From Bradyrhizobium cenepequi (GTDB taxonomy: Bacteria; Pseudomonadota; Alphaproteobacteria; Rhizobiales; Xanthobacteraceae), in contig NZ_JAGKJI010000003.1 of assembly GCF_020329485.1 (NCBI RefSeq), positions 186,001-250,000 on the forward strand: a DNA stretch of 64,000 nucleotides, given 5' to 3'. This document shows positions 18,360 to 27,375 of the stretch, one piece after another (within the stretch, counting starts at the first letter, position 1; the number at the start of each line of letters is the position of its first letter). The position numbers and the translations under genes are program-made. The notes beneath the pieces are model-generated. The model saw only the letters and a list, made by a program, of their open reading frames with translations, was not told the DNA's origin and searched no databases.

Positions 18360-19852
18360 GCAGTAGCCTCCAGTTCAGCGCGCAGTACGCGCTTGAGTAC
18401 CTTGCCGGAAGGGTTGCGTGGCAGGCTGTCACGAATAATCAGTTGTTTCGGCACTTTGAAGCCGGCGAGCCGCGCGCGGCAGTAGTCGGTCAAGGCGGGC
18501 AGATCCAGCGCGGCGCCTTCCGCAAGCACGACGATCGCGACCGGCTTCTCGCCCCAGCGCTCATCGCGCACGCCGATGACCGCGACCTCGCGAACCTCAG
18601 GCATTTCATAGATGACGCGCTCGACCTCGGAGGAGGCGATGTTCTCGCCGCCTGAGATGATCATGTCCTTCTTGCGGTCGGTGAGATAAAGGAAACCCTC
18701 CTCATCCAGATAGCCGACGTCGCCGGTGCGGAACCAGTCGCCGAAGAAGGCGGCCGCAGTCTTCTCCGGATCCTGCCAGTATCCTTTCGTGATCTTCGGT
18801 CCGCGCAGGCAGATCTCGCCGTTCTCGCCGGCCGGAAGCCGATTGCCGTGGTCATCCCGGATCTCGATTTCGATATGAGCGATGGCGCGGCCGGTCGAGC
18901 CGATCTTCTCGATCTCGCGGCCCCGCTCCATGAAGGTATCGCCGCCGACGCTCTCGGTCAGACCATAGGCGTCGATGTAGCGGGCATTCTTGAAATAGTC
19001 GGAGAAGGCGCGGATACGCACCTCCGGCGTCTTCTCGCCGCCCCCGATCGCCCATTGCAGACTGGAGACGTCGTAGCGGTCGCGGGTGGGGCAGGTCAGG
19101 ATCGCGGTGGTCATCACAGGGGCGAACCACGCCGCGTTCAGCTTCTCTGTCTCGATCGCAGCGAGCGCCCGGTCGGGCCTGAAGTCGCGATGGACCGAGA
19201 GCATTCCACCGTGCCAGAGCACCGCGATTCCAGGCAGATCGAGTGCGCCGACGTGATAGAGCGGGCCGACGACAAGGAGGCGCGTATCCGCATCAAGGCC
19301 GAGCACCAGCGTCTGGTCGGCCGACTTCCAGTACATATTCTCGTAGCTGAGCATCACGCCCTTGGGACGATCGGTCGTGCCTGACGTGTACATCAGCCGC
19401 ATCAGATCCTGCGGTTGGCGGACATGCATCGGCGCGGGCGCGATATCGCCTGCGAGCTGCGTGGCGGTCGATTGCGTGGCTTCATCGAGCAGTACGACCG
19501 GCGCATTTCCCGCTGTGATCGCCCCCAGTTCTTCATCCGCGATCAGGATGCGCGCTCCGGAATTGCCGACGATGTAGCCGACCTCATCGGCGGAGAGGCG
19601 ATAGTTGATCGGCAGGAACACCGCGCCGATATGGCTGGTCGCAAACACCAGTTCGAGAAAGGCGGCGCTGTTCTTCATCAGCACCGCGATGACGTCGCCG
19701 GGGCCGATGCCACAGGAGGCGAGCCAGCCGGCCGCGCGGCGGATGCGCTGGTCGAAGCTGCCATAGGAGATGTCCTCCCCGCGATATTTCAGCGCACACC
19801 GATCAGGCGTCCGCTTGGCATGAAAGGCGATGAAGCTCGAAAGGTTGATCAT
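18356..19852 (-). CDS. Acyl-CoA synthetase (AMP-dependent ligase)
   Basis: A 498-residue ANL-superfamily ligase that activates a carboxylic acid to its CoA thioester through an acyl-AMP. The P-loop YTSGTTDRPKGVM is near residue 155, the A5 motif DAYGLTES is near 300, the hinge motif FRTGDVGYLDEEGFLYLTDRKKD is near 378-400, and the catalytic Lys is in PRNPSGK near 482. It is the first gene of the leftward operon and overlaps TetR by four bases. Together with the transporter encoded divergently it probably commits an imported acid to catabolism. Chain length or aromatic preference cannot be read. Confidence 0.93.
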   Translation of the reverse strand: MINLSSFIAFHAKRTPDRCALKYRGEDISYGSFDQRIRRAAGWLASCGIGPGDVIAVLMKNSAAFLELVFATSHIGAVFLPINYRLSADEVGYIVGNSGARILIADEELGAITAGNAPVVLLDEATQSTATQLAGDIAPAPMHVRQPQDLMRLMYTSGTTDRPKGVMLSYENMYWKSADQTLVLGLDADTRLLVVGPLYHVGALDLPGIAVLWHGGMLSVHRDFRPDRALAAIETEKLNAAWFAPVMTTAILTCPTRDRYDVSSLQWAIGGGEKTPEVRIRAFSDYFKNARYIDAYGLTESVGGDTFMERGREIEKIGSTGRAIAHIEIEIRDDHGNRLPAGENGEICLRGPKITKGYWQDPEKTAAAFFGDWFRTGDVGYLDEEGFLYLTDRKKDMIISGGENIASSEVERVIYEMPEVREVAVIGVRDERWGEKPVAIVVLAEGAALDLPALTDYCRARLAGFKVPKQLIIRDSLPRNPSGKVLKRVLRAELEATA

Positions 19853-19892
19853 CTGCCGCTCAAAGGGCCGTTTCGGCCTTGTTTCCTTCCCC

Positions 19893-19917
19893 GATGAACC
19901 ATGACTCGTAATTCATC
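19893..19917. promoter_or_regulatory. Candidate operator between acyl-CoA synthetase and livJ
   Basis: GATGAA and TTCATC form exact 6-base arms separated by 13 bases in the divergent promoter region, with a TTGACG element just to the right. This is the size expected for a TetR site and would let one regulator control both directions. The match is short and could be chance. Confidence 0.25.
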
Positions 19918-20021
19918 TTTGGCTTGACGTCACCCCCCATGCTCTGAAATCCTTGTGACCACGGAGACGAGATGATCTCCGGCAAGGGAATAGGGAACGA
20001 CAACCCGACTGGGAGGGGAAA

Positions 20022-21281
20022 ATGACGAGAACCCGTCAACCGGGCATCAGCCGCCGTGCGACTCTGGCGGTGATGGGCGCCGGTGCGGTAACGATTGCTG
20101 CGCCATGGGTGGTGCGCGCGCAGACCAAAACCATCAAGATCGGCATGCCGACGATTCTGTCGGGCCGCGTTGCGCAGCTCGGCACGTCCTCGCGTAACGC
20201 CGTGCTGCTGGAGGTCGAGAAGGTCAACGCCGCGGGCGGCCTGGCCGGCCGGCAGATCGAGATGGTGATCCGTGACTCCAAGGGCCAGCCGCAGGAAGCC
20301 GCCCGCGTCGCGCGTGAACTCGTCAACACCGACGGCTGCGAGGTGCTGTTCGACGCCGAGGCTTCGTCCGGATCGTTCGCGGTGCATGAAGTGGCACGCG
20401 ATCTCGGCGTGCTCTGCATCCATACCTGCTCGGAAGCCTCGTCACTGACCGCTGATCCGAAGCAACATCTTCCCAACGCGTTCCGCTGCGTCCGGCAGGG
20501 CATCCACGATTCCATCGTCGGCGGCAGCTATGCGGCCGCGATCGCGAAAGCCAAGGGCCTGAAGAAATGGGCGACCTGCTCGCCGGATTATGCCTACGGC
20601 CGCGATACCACCGGCGAATTCGCGCTCTACCTCAAGCGCTTTGCGCCCGACGTCGAGATCATCAGCGAGTCCTGGCCAAAGCTGTTCCAGCCTGACTACA
20701 CCGAGGTGGTGACGAAGATCCTGCAGGCAAAGCCGCAGGCGCTGTATACGTGCCTGTGGGGCGGCGATCTCACCTCCTATATCGACCAGGCCAACATCTA
20801 CGCGCTGTTCACGCAGATGGAGCTCTTCGCCGTCAACATGGCTGACTATACCGCCCTCACGGTGGTGAAGAACCTGCCGAAGGGCATTCACTCCGGCAAC
20901 CGCTACATCAAGACGTTCCCGAAAACACCTGAGAACGCCGCGTGGGGCGATGCCTACCGGGCGAAGTACAACGAATATCCGACCAACTGGTCGTGGCAGA
21001 ATGCGACTGCGGTGATGCTGCTCACTGAAGCGGCGAAGAAGGCCAACTCCACCGACGGCAAGAAGGTGGCGGAAGCGCTGCGCGGGCTGACCATCAAATG
21101 CCCGTTCGGTGCCGACGGCACCGTGACAATGCGCGCGGAAGACAACACCCTGGTTGGCTATGCGATCGGTTGGGGCACCACGATTCCGCAGGAGCCGTAC
21201 GTGCCGGAAGTGAAAGCCGGCGATTGGAAGACCATCTTCGAACTCGAAGCCGAGTGGAAGAAGAGCAAGGGCTATACCTGA
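20022..21281 (+). CDS. ABC transporter substrate-binding protein, LivJ-type
   Basis: A 419-residue periplasmic binding protein of the Leu/Ile/Val class. The N-terminus has a twin-arginine motif (SRRATLAVMGAGAV) and a cleavage site near VRAQ, so export by Tat is likely. The mature start KTIKIGMPTILSGRVAQLGT and the VNAAGGLAGRQIE segment are typical of the family. The start has a strong ribosome site (GGGAGGGG). First gene of a liv operon, divergent from the acyl-CoA synthetase. Family members bind amino acids, amides or aromatic and aliphatic carboxylates; the neighbouring CoA enzymes favour a carboxylate. Confidence 0.92.
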   Translation: MTRTRQPGISRRATLAVMGAGAVTIAAPWVVRAQTKTIKIGMPTILSGRVAQLGTSSRNAVLLEVEKVNAAGGLAGRQIEMVIRDSKGQPQEAARVARELVNTDGCEVLFDAEASSGSFAVHEVARDLGVLCIHTCSEASSLTADPKQHLPNAFRCVRQGIHDSIVGGSYAAAIAKAKGLKKWATCSPDYAYGRDTTGEFALYLKRFAPDVEIISESWPKLFQPDYTEVVTKILQAKPQALYTCLWGGDLTSYIDQANIYALFTQMELFAVNMADYTALTVVKNLPKGIHSGNRYIKTFPKTPENAAWGDAYRAKYNEYPTNWSWQNATAVMLLTEAAKKANSTDGKKVAEALRGLTIKCPFGADGTVTMRAEDNTLVGYAIGWGTTIPQEPYVPEVKAGDWKTIFELEAEWKKSKGYT

Positions 21282-21378
21282 CCGGTCCGTGAGTGGAGGC
21301 AGGCAGGCCGCTTCCACTCACGCTTTCGCTTAAGTTTGCGCGCTGGGGGTCTCGGCGCGCTGGGATGGAAATGCTGCA

Positions 21379-22281
21379 TTGGATATAGACGCGCTTGCTG
21401 GCTGTCTCGCCAGTCCGGCCTGTCTGGTGACGCAAACCACCAGCGGCCTTATCATCGGTATGCTGCTGTTCCTCGTCGCCGTCGGGCTGACGCTGATCTT
21501 CGGCGTGCTCAAAGTCGTCAATTTCAGCCACGGCGCCTTCTATATGTTCGGCGCCTATTTCGCGATGACGGCCTATCAGCTCTCCGAGAGCTTTGCGCTC
21601 GCGATGCTTTGTGGGGCGGCGGGGACGGCGATCCTCGGCCTGATCTTCGAGCGCGTGTTCATGAGCCGGGTCTATGGCGCCGACGTGCTGATGCAATTGC
21701 TGGTCTGCTACGCCTTCGTGCTGATCTTCGACGACGTCGTGCGCATGGTGTGGGGGCCTGAATTCAAGTCGATGGGCATGCCATCGGCGTTCCAGGTGCC
21801 GCCACTGTTCATCGCCGGCGGCGTCGTGCCGCCTTATTATCTGCTGCTGATCGGCGTTGCGCTGGCCGCCGCCATGGTGCTCGGCCTTGGGCTTGCCCGC
21901 ACCCGGATCGGCAAGGTGATCCGCGCGGCCGCCCATAATCCGGGCATGGTATCGGCGCTAGGCATCAATACCGGCTTGATCTATGGCGGGGTCTTCGCGC
22001 TCGGCGGCATGCTTGCCGGGTTGGCGGGAGCGCTTGCCGCGCCGGTGCGTTCGCTGACGCCGGGAATGGGATTCTCGGTTCTGATCGAATCCTTCATCGT
22101 CACCGTGATCGGCGGCATGGGCTCGATCCTGGGGGCGCTGGTCGGAGCGCTGCTCATTGGCCTGATCCGGTCGTTTGGCTCGCTCGGCTTTCCCCTGTTC
22201 ACCGAAGGCCTGATGTACCTGTTCATGGTGATCGTCCTGGTGTCGCGGCCGAGCGGCCTGTTCGGCAAGGAGGTCGCATGA
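21379..22281 (+). CDS. Branched-chain type ABC transporter permease (LivH-like)
   Basis: A 300-residue inner-membrane permease. TM1 carries GLIIGMLLFLVAVGLTLIFG and the following VVNFSHGAFYMFGAY is the LivH signature. A cytoplasmic EAA-like loop region (RTRIGKVIRAAAHNPGMVSALGI) contacts the ATPases. No ATG fits: the listed start is TTG at 21379, and GTG at 21427 is an alternative that would shorten the N-terminus by 16 residues. The stop overlaps the next gene by four bases. Confidence 0.9.
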   Translation: MDIDALAGCLASPACLVTQTTSGLIIGMLLFLVAVGLTLIFGVLKVVNFSHGAFYMFGAYFAMTAYQLSESFALAMLCGAAGTAILGLIFERVFMSRVYGADVLMQLLVCYAFVLIFDDVVRMVWGPEFKSMGMPSAFQVPPLFIAGGVVPPYYLLLIGVALAAAMVLGLGLARTRIGKVIRAAAHNPGMVSALGINTGLIYGGVFALGGMLAGLAGALAAPVRSLTPGMGFSVLIESFIVTVIGGMGSILGALVGALLIGLIRSFGSLGFPLFTEGLMYLFMVIVLVSRPSGLFGKEVA

Positions 22282-23309
22282 CCGAATTGCAGGCTGAACG
22301 GGCATCGGAGACCTTGAGCACGCCGCGCATCGAAACGCGCTCGTTCCGCTCGCGCTATCTCGACGTGCTGATCGCGCTGATAGCTTTTGCCGTGCTGGCC
22401 GCGCTGCCGCTGTTCTTCGGCAGCAAGGCGCTGCTCGATTTCGTGATCCGCTGCTCGGCTTTCGGCCTGTTCGCGACCTCGCTCAACCTCCTCGTCGGCT
22501 ACACCGGCATGATCTCGTTCGGGCACGGCATGTTCTTCGGGCTCGGGGCCTATGGCTTCGGCCTGCTGATGCAGCGCACCGGCGTGCCCATACCAGTGGC
22601 TTTCGTGGCAACGCTCGCGATCACTGCCGTCTTCGCCGCGATCATTGGGGCGATCTGCGTTCGGCTGAAGGAGATCTATTTCGCGTTCGTCACGCTGGCA
22701 TTCCAGATGCTGATCCATTCGACGATCCTGACCTGGGCGTCGCTGACCGGCGGCGACCAGGGCCTGCGCGGCGGCATTCCGCGGCCGGCGTTTCTGGGCA
22801 TCGACCTTGCCAATCATGTGCATCTCTACATCACGAGCTGCGCGCTGTTAGTACTCGGTTTGCTCTTGATGCGCCAGATCGCGCAATCGCCGTTCGGCTA
22901 TACGCTGCGCATGATCCGCGACAACGCGCGGCGCACGAGCTTCATCGGCATCGATGTCTGGCGCGCCAAGCTGACGATCTTCGTGCTGGCGGCGCTGTTT
23001 GCGTCCACCGGCGGCATGGTCATGGCGCTGTTCGTCTCCGGTGCCTACCCCGAATTCGCCTACTGGACGATTTCAGGCGAGGGCATCTTCATCAACATGC
23101 TCGGTGGCGTCACCACCTTCCTGGGCCCAACGGTCGGCACGGTGCTGCTTCTGGTCCTCAACGACACCGTCACCCGCTTCACGGAATATCATGGCATCGT
23201 GCTCGGCGTCGTGATCCTGTTCTTCGCCATCGGCCTGCGCAAAGGCCTGATGGACTACGTGCTCGAGTGGTATGCGCAGCGTCGCGGCGGGCCAGGGGAG
23301 CGCGGCTAG
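22278..23309 (+). CDS. Branched-chain type ABC transporter permease (LivM-like)
   Basis: A 343-residue permease with an N-terminal cytoplasmic tail and about nine to ten hydrophobic segments. The LivM hallmark LVGYTGMISFGHGMFFGLGAY is near residues 72-92, and the EAA-like loop appears as PFGYTLRMIRDNARRTSFIGI. It pairs with the LivH-like protein to form the channel. The ATGA overlap with livH and the two-base gap to livG show one polycistronic unit. Confidence 0.92.
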   Translation: MTELQAERASETLSTPRIETRSFRSRYLDVLIALIAFAVLAALPLFFGSKALLDFVIRCSAFGLFATSLNLLVGYTGMISFGHGMFFGLGAYGFGLLMQRTGVPIPVAFVATLAITAVFAAIIGAICVRLKEIYFAFVTLAFQMLIHSTILTWASLTGGDQGLRGGIPRPAFLGIDLANHVHLYITSCALLVLGLLLMRQIAQSPFGYTLRMIRDNARRTSFIGIDVWRAKLTIFVLAALFASTGGMVMALFVSGAYPEFAYWTISGEGIFINMLGGVTTFLGPTVGTVLLLVLNDTVTRFTEYHGIVLGVVILFFAIGLRKGLMDYVLEWYAQRRGGPGERG

Positions 23310-23311
23310 CC

Positions 23312-24070
23312 ATGTTGGATATTCGCGGGCTCTCAAAGTCGTTCGGCGGCGTGAAAGCGACGGATAATGTTTCGCTGGATTTTACCGATGGTTCGCTGAC
23401 GGCTGTGATCGGCCCCAACGGTGCCGGCAAGAGCACGTTCTTCAACCTGATCACAGGTGCGTTCAGGCCGGACTCCGGCCAGGTGCTGCTCAATGGCGTC
23501 GATCTCGCCGGCAAGGCGCCATCCGACATCGTGCGGCATGGCATCGGGCGGGCGTTCCAGGTCGCCAGCATCTTTCCCTCGCTGACGGTTCAGGAGACCA
23601 TGCTCGCCGCAGTGTGCGCGGATCAGCGCCGCTCGACCGTGCTGCACCGGCGTTTCCCGCTCGCCGAGACGCGGGACCGCGCCGAGCACGCGATGGAATT
23701 GCTGGGCCTTGCCAACAAGCGTCACCGCACCGCCGCGACACTGTCGCATGGTGACCAGAAGCTTCTGGATATCGCATTGGCGCTTGTGCTCGACCCAAAG
23801 GTGCTGCTGCTGGATGAGCCAACCGCCGGCATGGGCACCGAAGAGCGTTGGCGCATGATCGACAAGGTCCGGGAGCTCTGGGAGACGCAGAAGATCACGG
23901 TCGTCTTCATCGAGCACGACATGGATATCGTGTTCAAGATCGCGCCCAGGATTGTCGTGCTCTGCTACGGCCGCATCCTCGCGACCGGCACGCCTGACGC
24001 CATCAGGCGCAACGAAGCGGTGATCGAGGCTTACCTCGGCACCGAAGAACATGCCGAGGCCGTGCCATGA
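23312..24070 (+). CDS. ABC transporter ATP-binding protein (LivG-like)
   Basis: A 252-residue ATPase. Walker A GPNGAGKST is at 34-42, the signature appears as LSHGDQK (His in place of Gly, usual in LivG) and Walker B is LLLDEPTAGM. It heterodimerises with the LivF-like protein encoded next. The ATG at 23312 gives the family start MLDIRGLSKSFGG; the upstream in-frame codon at 23267 lies inside livM. The last four bases overlap livF. Confidence 0.93.
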   Translation: MLDIRGLSKSFGGVKATDNVSLDFTDGSLTAVIGPNGAGKSTFFNLITGAFRPDSGQVLLNGVDLAGKAPSDIVRHGIGRAFQVASIFPSLTVQETMLAAVCADQRRSTVLHRRFPLAETRDRAEHAMELLGLANKRHRTAATLSHGDQKLLDIALALVLDPKVLLLDEPTAGMGTEERWRMIDKVRELWETQKITVVFIEHDMDIVFKIAPRIVVLCYGRILATGTPDAIRRNEAVIEAYLGTEEHAEAVP

Positions 24071-24783
24071 GCGCTCTGCCGGTCGTGCAGATCGAGGATC
24101 TCGACGTCTACTATGGCACCAGCCAGATCTTGTTCGGTGTCGGCTTGTCGGTGCGGCAGGGGGAGACCATGGCGCTGCTTGGTCGCAACGGTGCCGGCAA
24201 GTCCACCACGATGAAGGCGATCATGGGGCTCGCGCCGGCGCGCCGCGGGAAGGTAACGCTGAACGGCAAGACCGTCTCGGGGATGAGGCCGCATCGCATC
24301 GCGCGCGCCGGGCTCGGCTTTGTTCCGGAGGACCGCCAGATCTTCCCGGAGCACACGGTGGAAGACAATCTCGTGATCGGCCAGAAGAAGGGGCCGAATG
24401 GCGAGGACGAATGGTCGATCCGGCGCATCTATGACGTCTTCCCACTGCTCGAGCCATTGCGCTACCGGATCGCGGGACGGCTGTCCGGCGGCGAACAGCA
24501 GATGCTGGCCATCGCCCGGACGCTGATGGGCAACCCCGCGCTGCTGCTGTTGGACGAGCCGAGCGAGGGACTGGCACCGATCATCGTGCAACGGATAGGC
24601 GAACTGCTGCGCCAGCTTCGCGCGACCGGCGCCACGGTGTTGATCGCCGAGCAAAACATGCATTTTTGCCTTGGCCTTGCGAGCCACGCGACGGTTATCG
24701 ACAAGGGCCAAATCGTCTACACATCTCCCATCGAAGAGCTGAAGGCCAACGACAACATTCGGCAGCGTTATCTTGCGCTGTAG
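24067..24783 (+). CDS. ABC transporter ATP-binding protein (LivF-like)
   Basis: A 238-residue ATPase. Walker A GRNGAGKST is at 39-47, the Q-loop is in PEDRQIFPEHTVEDNL, the signature is LSGGEQQM, and Walker B is LLLLDEPSEGLAP. It ends the transporter part of the operon; 24 bases later the CoA-transferase gene begins, so transporter and enzymes are probably co-transcribed. It is a paralogue of the partial LivF at the left end of the window. Confidence 0.94.
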   Translation: MSALPVVQIEDLDVYYGTSQILFGVGLSVRQGETMALLGRNGAGKSTTMKAIMGLAPARRGKVTLNGKTVSGMRPHRIARAGLGFVPEDRQIFPEHTVEDNLVIGQKKGPNGEDEWSIRRIYDVFPLLEPLRYRIAGRLSGGEQQMLAIARTLMGNPALLLLDEPSEGLAPIIVQRIGELLRQLRATGATVLIAEQNMHFCLGLASHATVIDKGQIVYTSPIEELKANDNIRQRYLAL

Positions 24784-24807
24784 CCTTCGGTCCCATGGCG
24801 AGGATGA

Positions 24808-26016
24808 ATGGCGGTTGAAAACAGGCTGGCGCCGACGCACGAGGCGCCCTATCGCGGCCTTCGCGTGCTCGATTTCGGACAGGGCATCGCCTCGCCCTAT
24901 TGCGCGATGCTGCTCGGCGTCTACGGCGCCGATGTCATCAAGGTCGAGCCGCCCGAGGGCGACTGGTCGCGCTATCTCGGTACGACCTATGGCAACCACA
25001 CCACGCTGTCGGCGGTCTATAACCGCGGTAAGCGCAGCCTGTGCCTCGATCTGAAGCACAAGGATGGAATGGCAATTGCTCAGAAGCTGGCAAAGGAAGC
25101 GGATGTCCTGATCGAAGGCTTTCGGCCCGGCGTGGCGGCGCGGCTCGGGCTTGGCTATGAATCGCTGTCGCGTGACAATCCCGGCCTGATCTATCTCTCG
25201 GTCAGCGGCTTCGGACAAAGCGGACCTTATGCCAAGCGTCCAGGATCGGATTCCGTGGCGCAGGCGTTTTCGGGCCTTGTTTCGATCAATGTTGGCGCCG
25301 ACGGTACACCGCACCGGGTCGGCACGACGATCTCCGACGTGGTCACCGGCGTCTATGCCTTCCAGGCGATCGCCACCACGCTGTTCGCGCGCGCGACGAC
25401 GGGCACCGGGCGCTGGATCGACGTCAATCTCTGCCAGTCGACGGCGGCGCTGCTGGGCCACAAGGTTGCAGAGTTCATCCTGGAGGGCGGTGCACCGCGC
25501 GCGCTCAACGTGCCGGCCGGCACCTACCAGGCCAAGGACGGCTGGATGATGGTCACCTTGGTGAACGAAGCCCAGTACAAGCGGCTGTGTGCGGCGATCG
25601 GACGTGAAGACCTCGCCACCGATCCGCGCTTTGCCGATTTCGCCAGGCGTGCGGATTCGGCTGATATGCTGATCCCGCAGCTACGGGAGGTCTTCTTGAC
25701 CCAAACAGCCGAGGCGTGGCTGACGCGCCTGCATGCGGCCGATATCATCGCGGAGCGGATTCTCAATCCCGGCGAATGGCTGAGGAATGCGCACGTCGAG
25801 GCGACCAAGGCCGCAGTCTGCCAGGATACGCCCGGCGTCGGCCCGGTCTACGCACCGCGGACGCCGGGGATCGCCAGCCTTTCGGAGGACGATTTGCGTC
25901 CCTCGCCGGATATCGGGCAGGACAGTGTCGAGGTTCTGACAGAGGCCGGCTTCGACAGCGCGGCCATCGATGAATTGATCAACGCGGGTGCGGTCCGCCA
26001 GTCTTGCTCGAATTGA
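24808..26016 (+). CDS. CaiB/BaiF (family III) CoA-transferase
   Basis: A 402-residue family III CoA-transferase, which moves CoA from a donor thioester to a free acid. The N-terminal motif VLDFGQGIASPYCAMLLGVYGADVIKVE binds CoA. A catalytic Asp is expected in the segment GSDSVAQAFSGL (family III uses Asp near residue 150-170). It is the first enzyme after livJHMGF and is followed by MaoC and CitE-type genes. This order recalls C5-dicarboxylate routes such as itaconate or mesaconate, where transferase, hydratase and lyase act in turn. The acid substrate is not determined. Confidence 0.92.
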   Translation: MAVENRLAPTHEAPYRGLRVLDFGQGIASPYCAMLLGVYGADVIKVEPPEGDWSRYLGTTYGNHTTLSAVYNRGKRSLCLDLKHKDGMAIAQKLAKEADVLIEGFRPGVAARLGLGYESLSRDNPGLIYLSVSGFGQSGPYAKRPGSDSVAQAFSGLVSINVGADGTPHRVGTTISDVVTGVYAFQAIATTLFARATTGTGRWIDVNLCQSTAALLGHKVAEFILEGGAPRALNVPAGTYQAKDGWMMVTLVNEAQYKRLCAAIGREDLATDPRFADFARRADSADMLIPQLREVFLTQTAEAWLTRLHAADIIAERILNPGEWLRNAHVEATKAAVCQDTPGVGPVYAPRTPGIASLSEDDLRPSPDIGQDSVEVLTEAGFDSAAIDELINAGAVRQSCSN

Positions 26017-26045
26017 GCGACGCGCGCCAAAGGACAGGAGAAGCT

Positions 26046-26501
26046 ATGGCAGGACTATTTTTCGAGGAGTTCGAGGTCGGGCAGGAATTCCATCATGAAT
26101 TCAGCCGGACCGTGACCGAAATGGACAATACCATGTTCAGTCTGCTGACCATGAACCCGCAGCCGCTGCATCTCGATGCCCATTTCGCCGAGAAGACCGA
26201 ATATGGGCAGCGGCTGTTCAACAGCCTCTATACCCTCGGCATCATGATCGGCATGAGCGTCTACGATACGACGCTCGGGACGACGGTCGGCAATCTGGGC
26301 ATGACGGATGTGAAGTTTCCGAAACCGGTGTTTCATGGCGACACGCTGCGGGCGCACACCAGGATCGTCTCGAAGCGGCCGAGCAAGTCGCGGCCGACCC
26401 AGGGGCTCGTGGAATTCGAGCACACCATGACCAACCAGCGCGGCGAGGTGGTGGCGAGCTGCCGCCGCACCGGCTTGATGCTCTGCAAACCGAAAGCGTG
26501 A
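26046..26501 (+). CDS. MaoC-family enoyl-CoA hydratase
   Basis: A 151-residue single hot-dog-fold hydratase. The family hydratase motif appears as NPQPLHLDAHFAEKTEYGQRLFN (near residues 38-60), with the Asp/His pair that activates water. Length is that of one MaoC domain. The ATG at 26046 has AGGACAGGAG upstream. It lies 29 bases after the CoA-transferase and four bases before the lyase gene, so it should hydrate the unsaturated acyl-CoA formed by the transferase. Confidence 0.9.
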   Translation: MAGLFFEEFEVGQEFHHEFSRTVTEMDNTMFSLLTMNPQPLHLDAHFAEKTEYGQRLFNSLYTLGIMIGMSVYDTTLGTTVGNLGMTDVKFPKPVFHGDTLRAHTRIVSKRPSKSRPTQGLVEFEHTMTNQRGEVVASCRRTGLMLCKPKA

Positions 26502-26505
26502 GACG

Positions 26506-27375
26506 ATGCGCTCGTTCCTGTTTGTTCCCGGCGACAGTGTCCGGAAATTCGAAAGTGCGAAGAAGACGGCCGCGGACGCGCTGATCCTCGATCTCGAGGA
26601 TTCGATCGCGCCAGACCAGAAAGTGGCGGCGCGGGGCATCACGCGCGAAATGCTGAATTCCCGCAATCCGGATCAGAAGATCTATATCCGCGTCAACGCG
26701 CTCGATACCGACATGACATTGGGCGATCTCGCAGCCGTCATGCCGGGGAAACCCGATGGCATCGTCCTGCCGAAATGTGCCGGGGCTACCGACGTAAACA
26801 AGCTCGCGCTTTACCTCGATGCGTTCGAAGCGACGTCCAATATCGAGCAGGGCACGACGCGCATTGTGACCGTTGCGACCGAGACGGCGCGCGCGGTGCT
26901 GAAACTGCTCGACTTCGAGAACATGAGCCCGCGGCTGTGGGGCATGATGTGGGGCGCCGAAGACCTCGCAGCTTCGCTCGGAGCCTCGCGCAACCGCACC
27001 AATGGCCGCTTTCACAGCCCGTTCTGGCTGGCGCGCGATCTCTGCCTGATCAGCGCGGCCGCCGCCGGCGTCGTCGCCATCGATACGATCGCGACCGACA
27101 TCAACGATCTCGACGCGCTGCGGGAGGAATGCATCACGGCGCGGCAGGACGGTTTCCTGGCAAAGGCGGTGATCCATCCAAAGCATGTCGACGTCGTCAA
27201 TGCCGCCTTCATGCCGACCGATGAGGAGATCGCGTGGTCGGAGCGCGTCGTTGCAGTGTTTGCGGGCAATCCGTCCGGCGTGGTGAAGATGGATGGCAAG
27301 ATGCTGGACAAACCGCATTTGCGCGCCGCGGAGAAGATCCTGGCGCTGCGGCGGGATAAGGTGCGTGGTGCGTAG
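26506..27375 (+). CDS. CitE/HpcH-type CoA ester lyase
   Basis: A 289-residue HpcH/HpaI-superfamily lyase. The N-terminus MRSFLFVPGDSVRKF and DALILDLEDSIAP are CitE-like. The metal-binding Glu and Asp are in VATETARAV and GAEDLAASLG, and KAVIHPKHVDVVNAAF is the C-terminal hallmark. Members cleave malyl-, methylmalyl- or citramalyl-CoA to acetyl-CoA or propionyl-CoA and a 2-oxo acid. With the preceding transferase and hydratase this completes a cleavage module. The TAG stop lies inside the first arm of the large palindrome that follows. Confidence 0.9.
   Translation: MRSFLFVPGDSVRKFESAKKTAADALILDLEDSIAPDQKVAARGITREMLNSRNPDQKIYIRVNALDTDMTLGDLAAVMPGKPDGIVLPKCAGATDVNKLALYLDAFEATSNIEQGTTRIVTVATETARAVLKLLDFENMSPRLWGMMWGAEDLAASLGASRNRTNGRFHSPFWLARDLCLISAAAAGVVAIDTIATDINDLDALREECITARQDGFLAKAVIHPKHVDVVNAAFMPTDEEIAWSERVVAVFAGNPSGVVKMDGKMLDKPHLRAAEKILALRRDKVRGA

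Noticed and set aside
17298..18485. 395-codon open frame on the plus strand
   Set aside because: It is the shadow of the SDR and TetR genes on the other strand, with no recognisable domain.
24031..25461. 476-codon open frame on the minus strand
   Set aside because: It is antisense to the livF and CoA-transferase genes, His/Arg/Gln-rich as expected of a high-GC shadow, and has no ribosome site or family motif.
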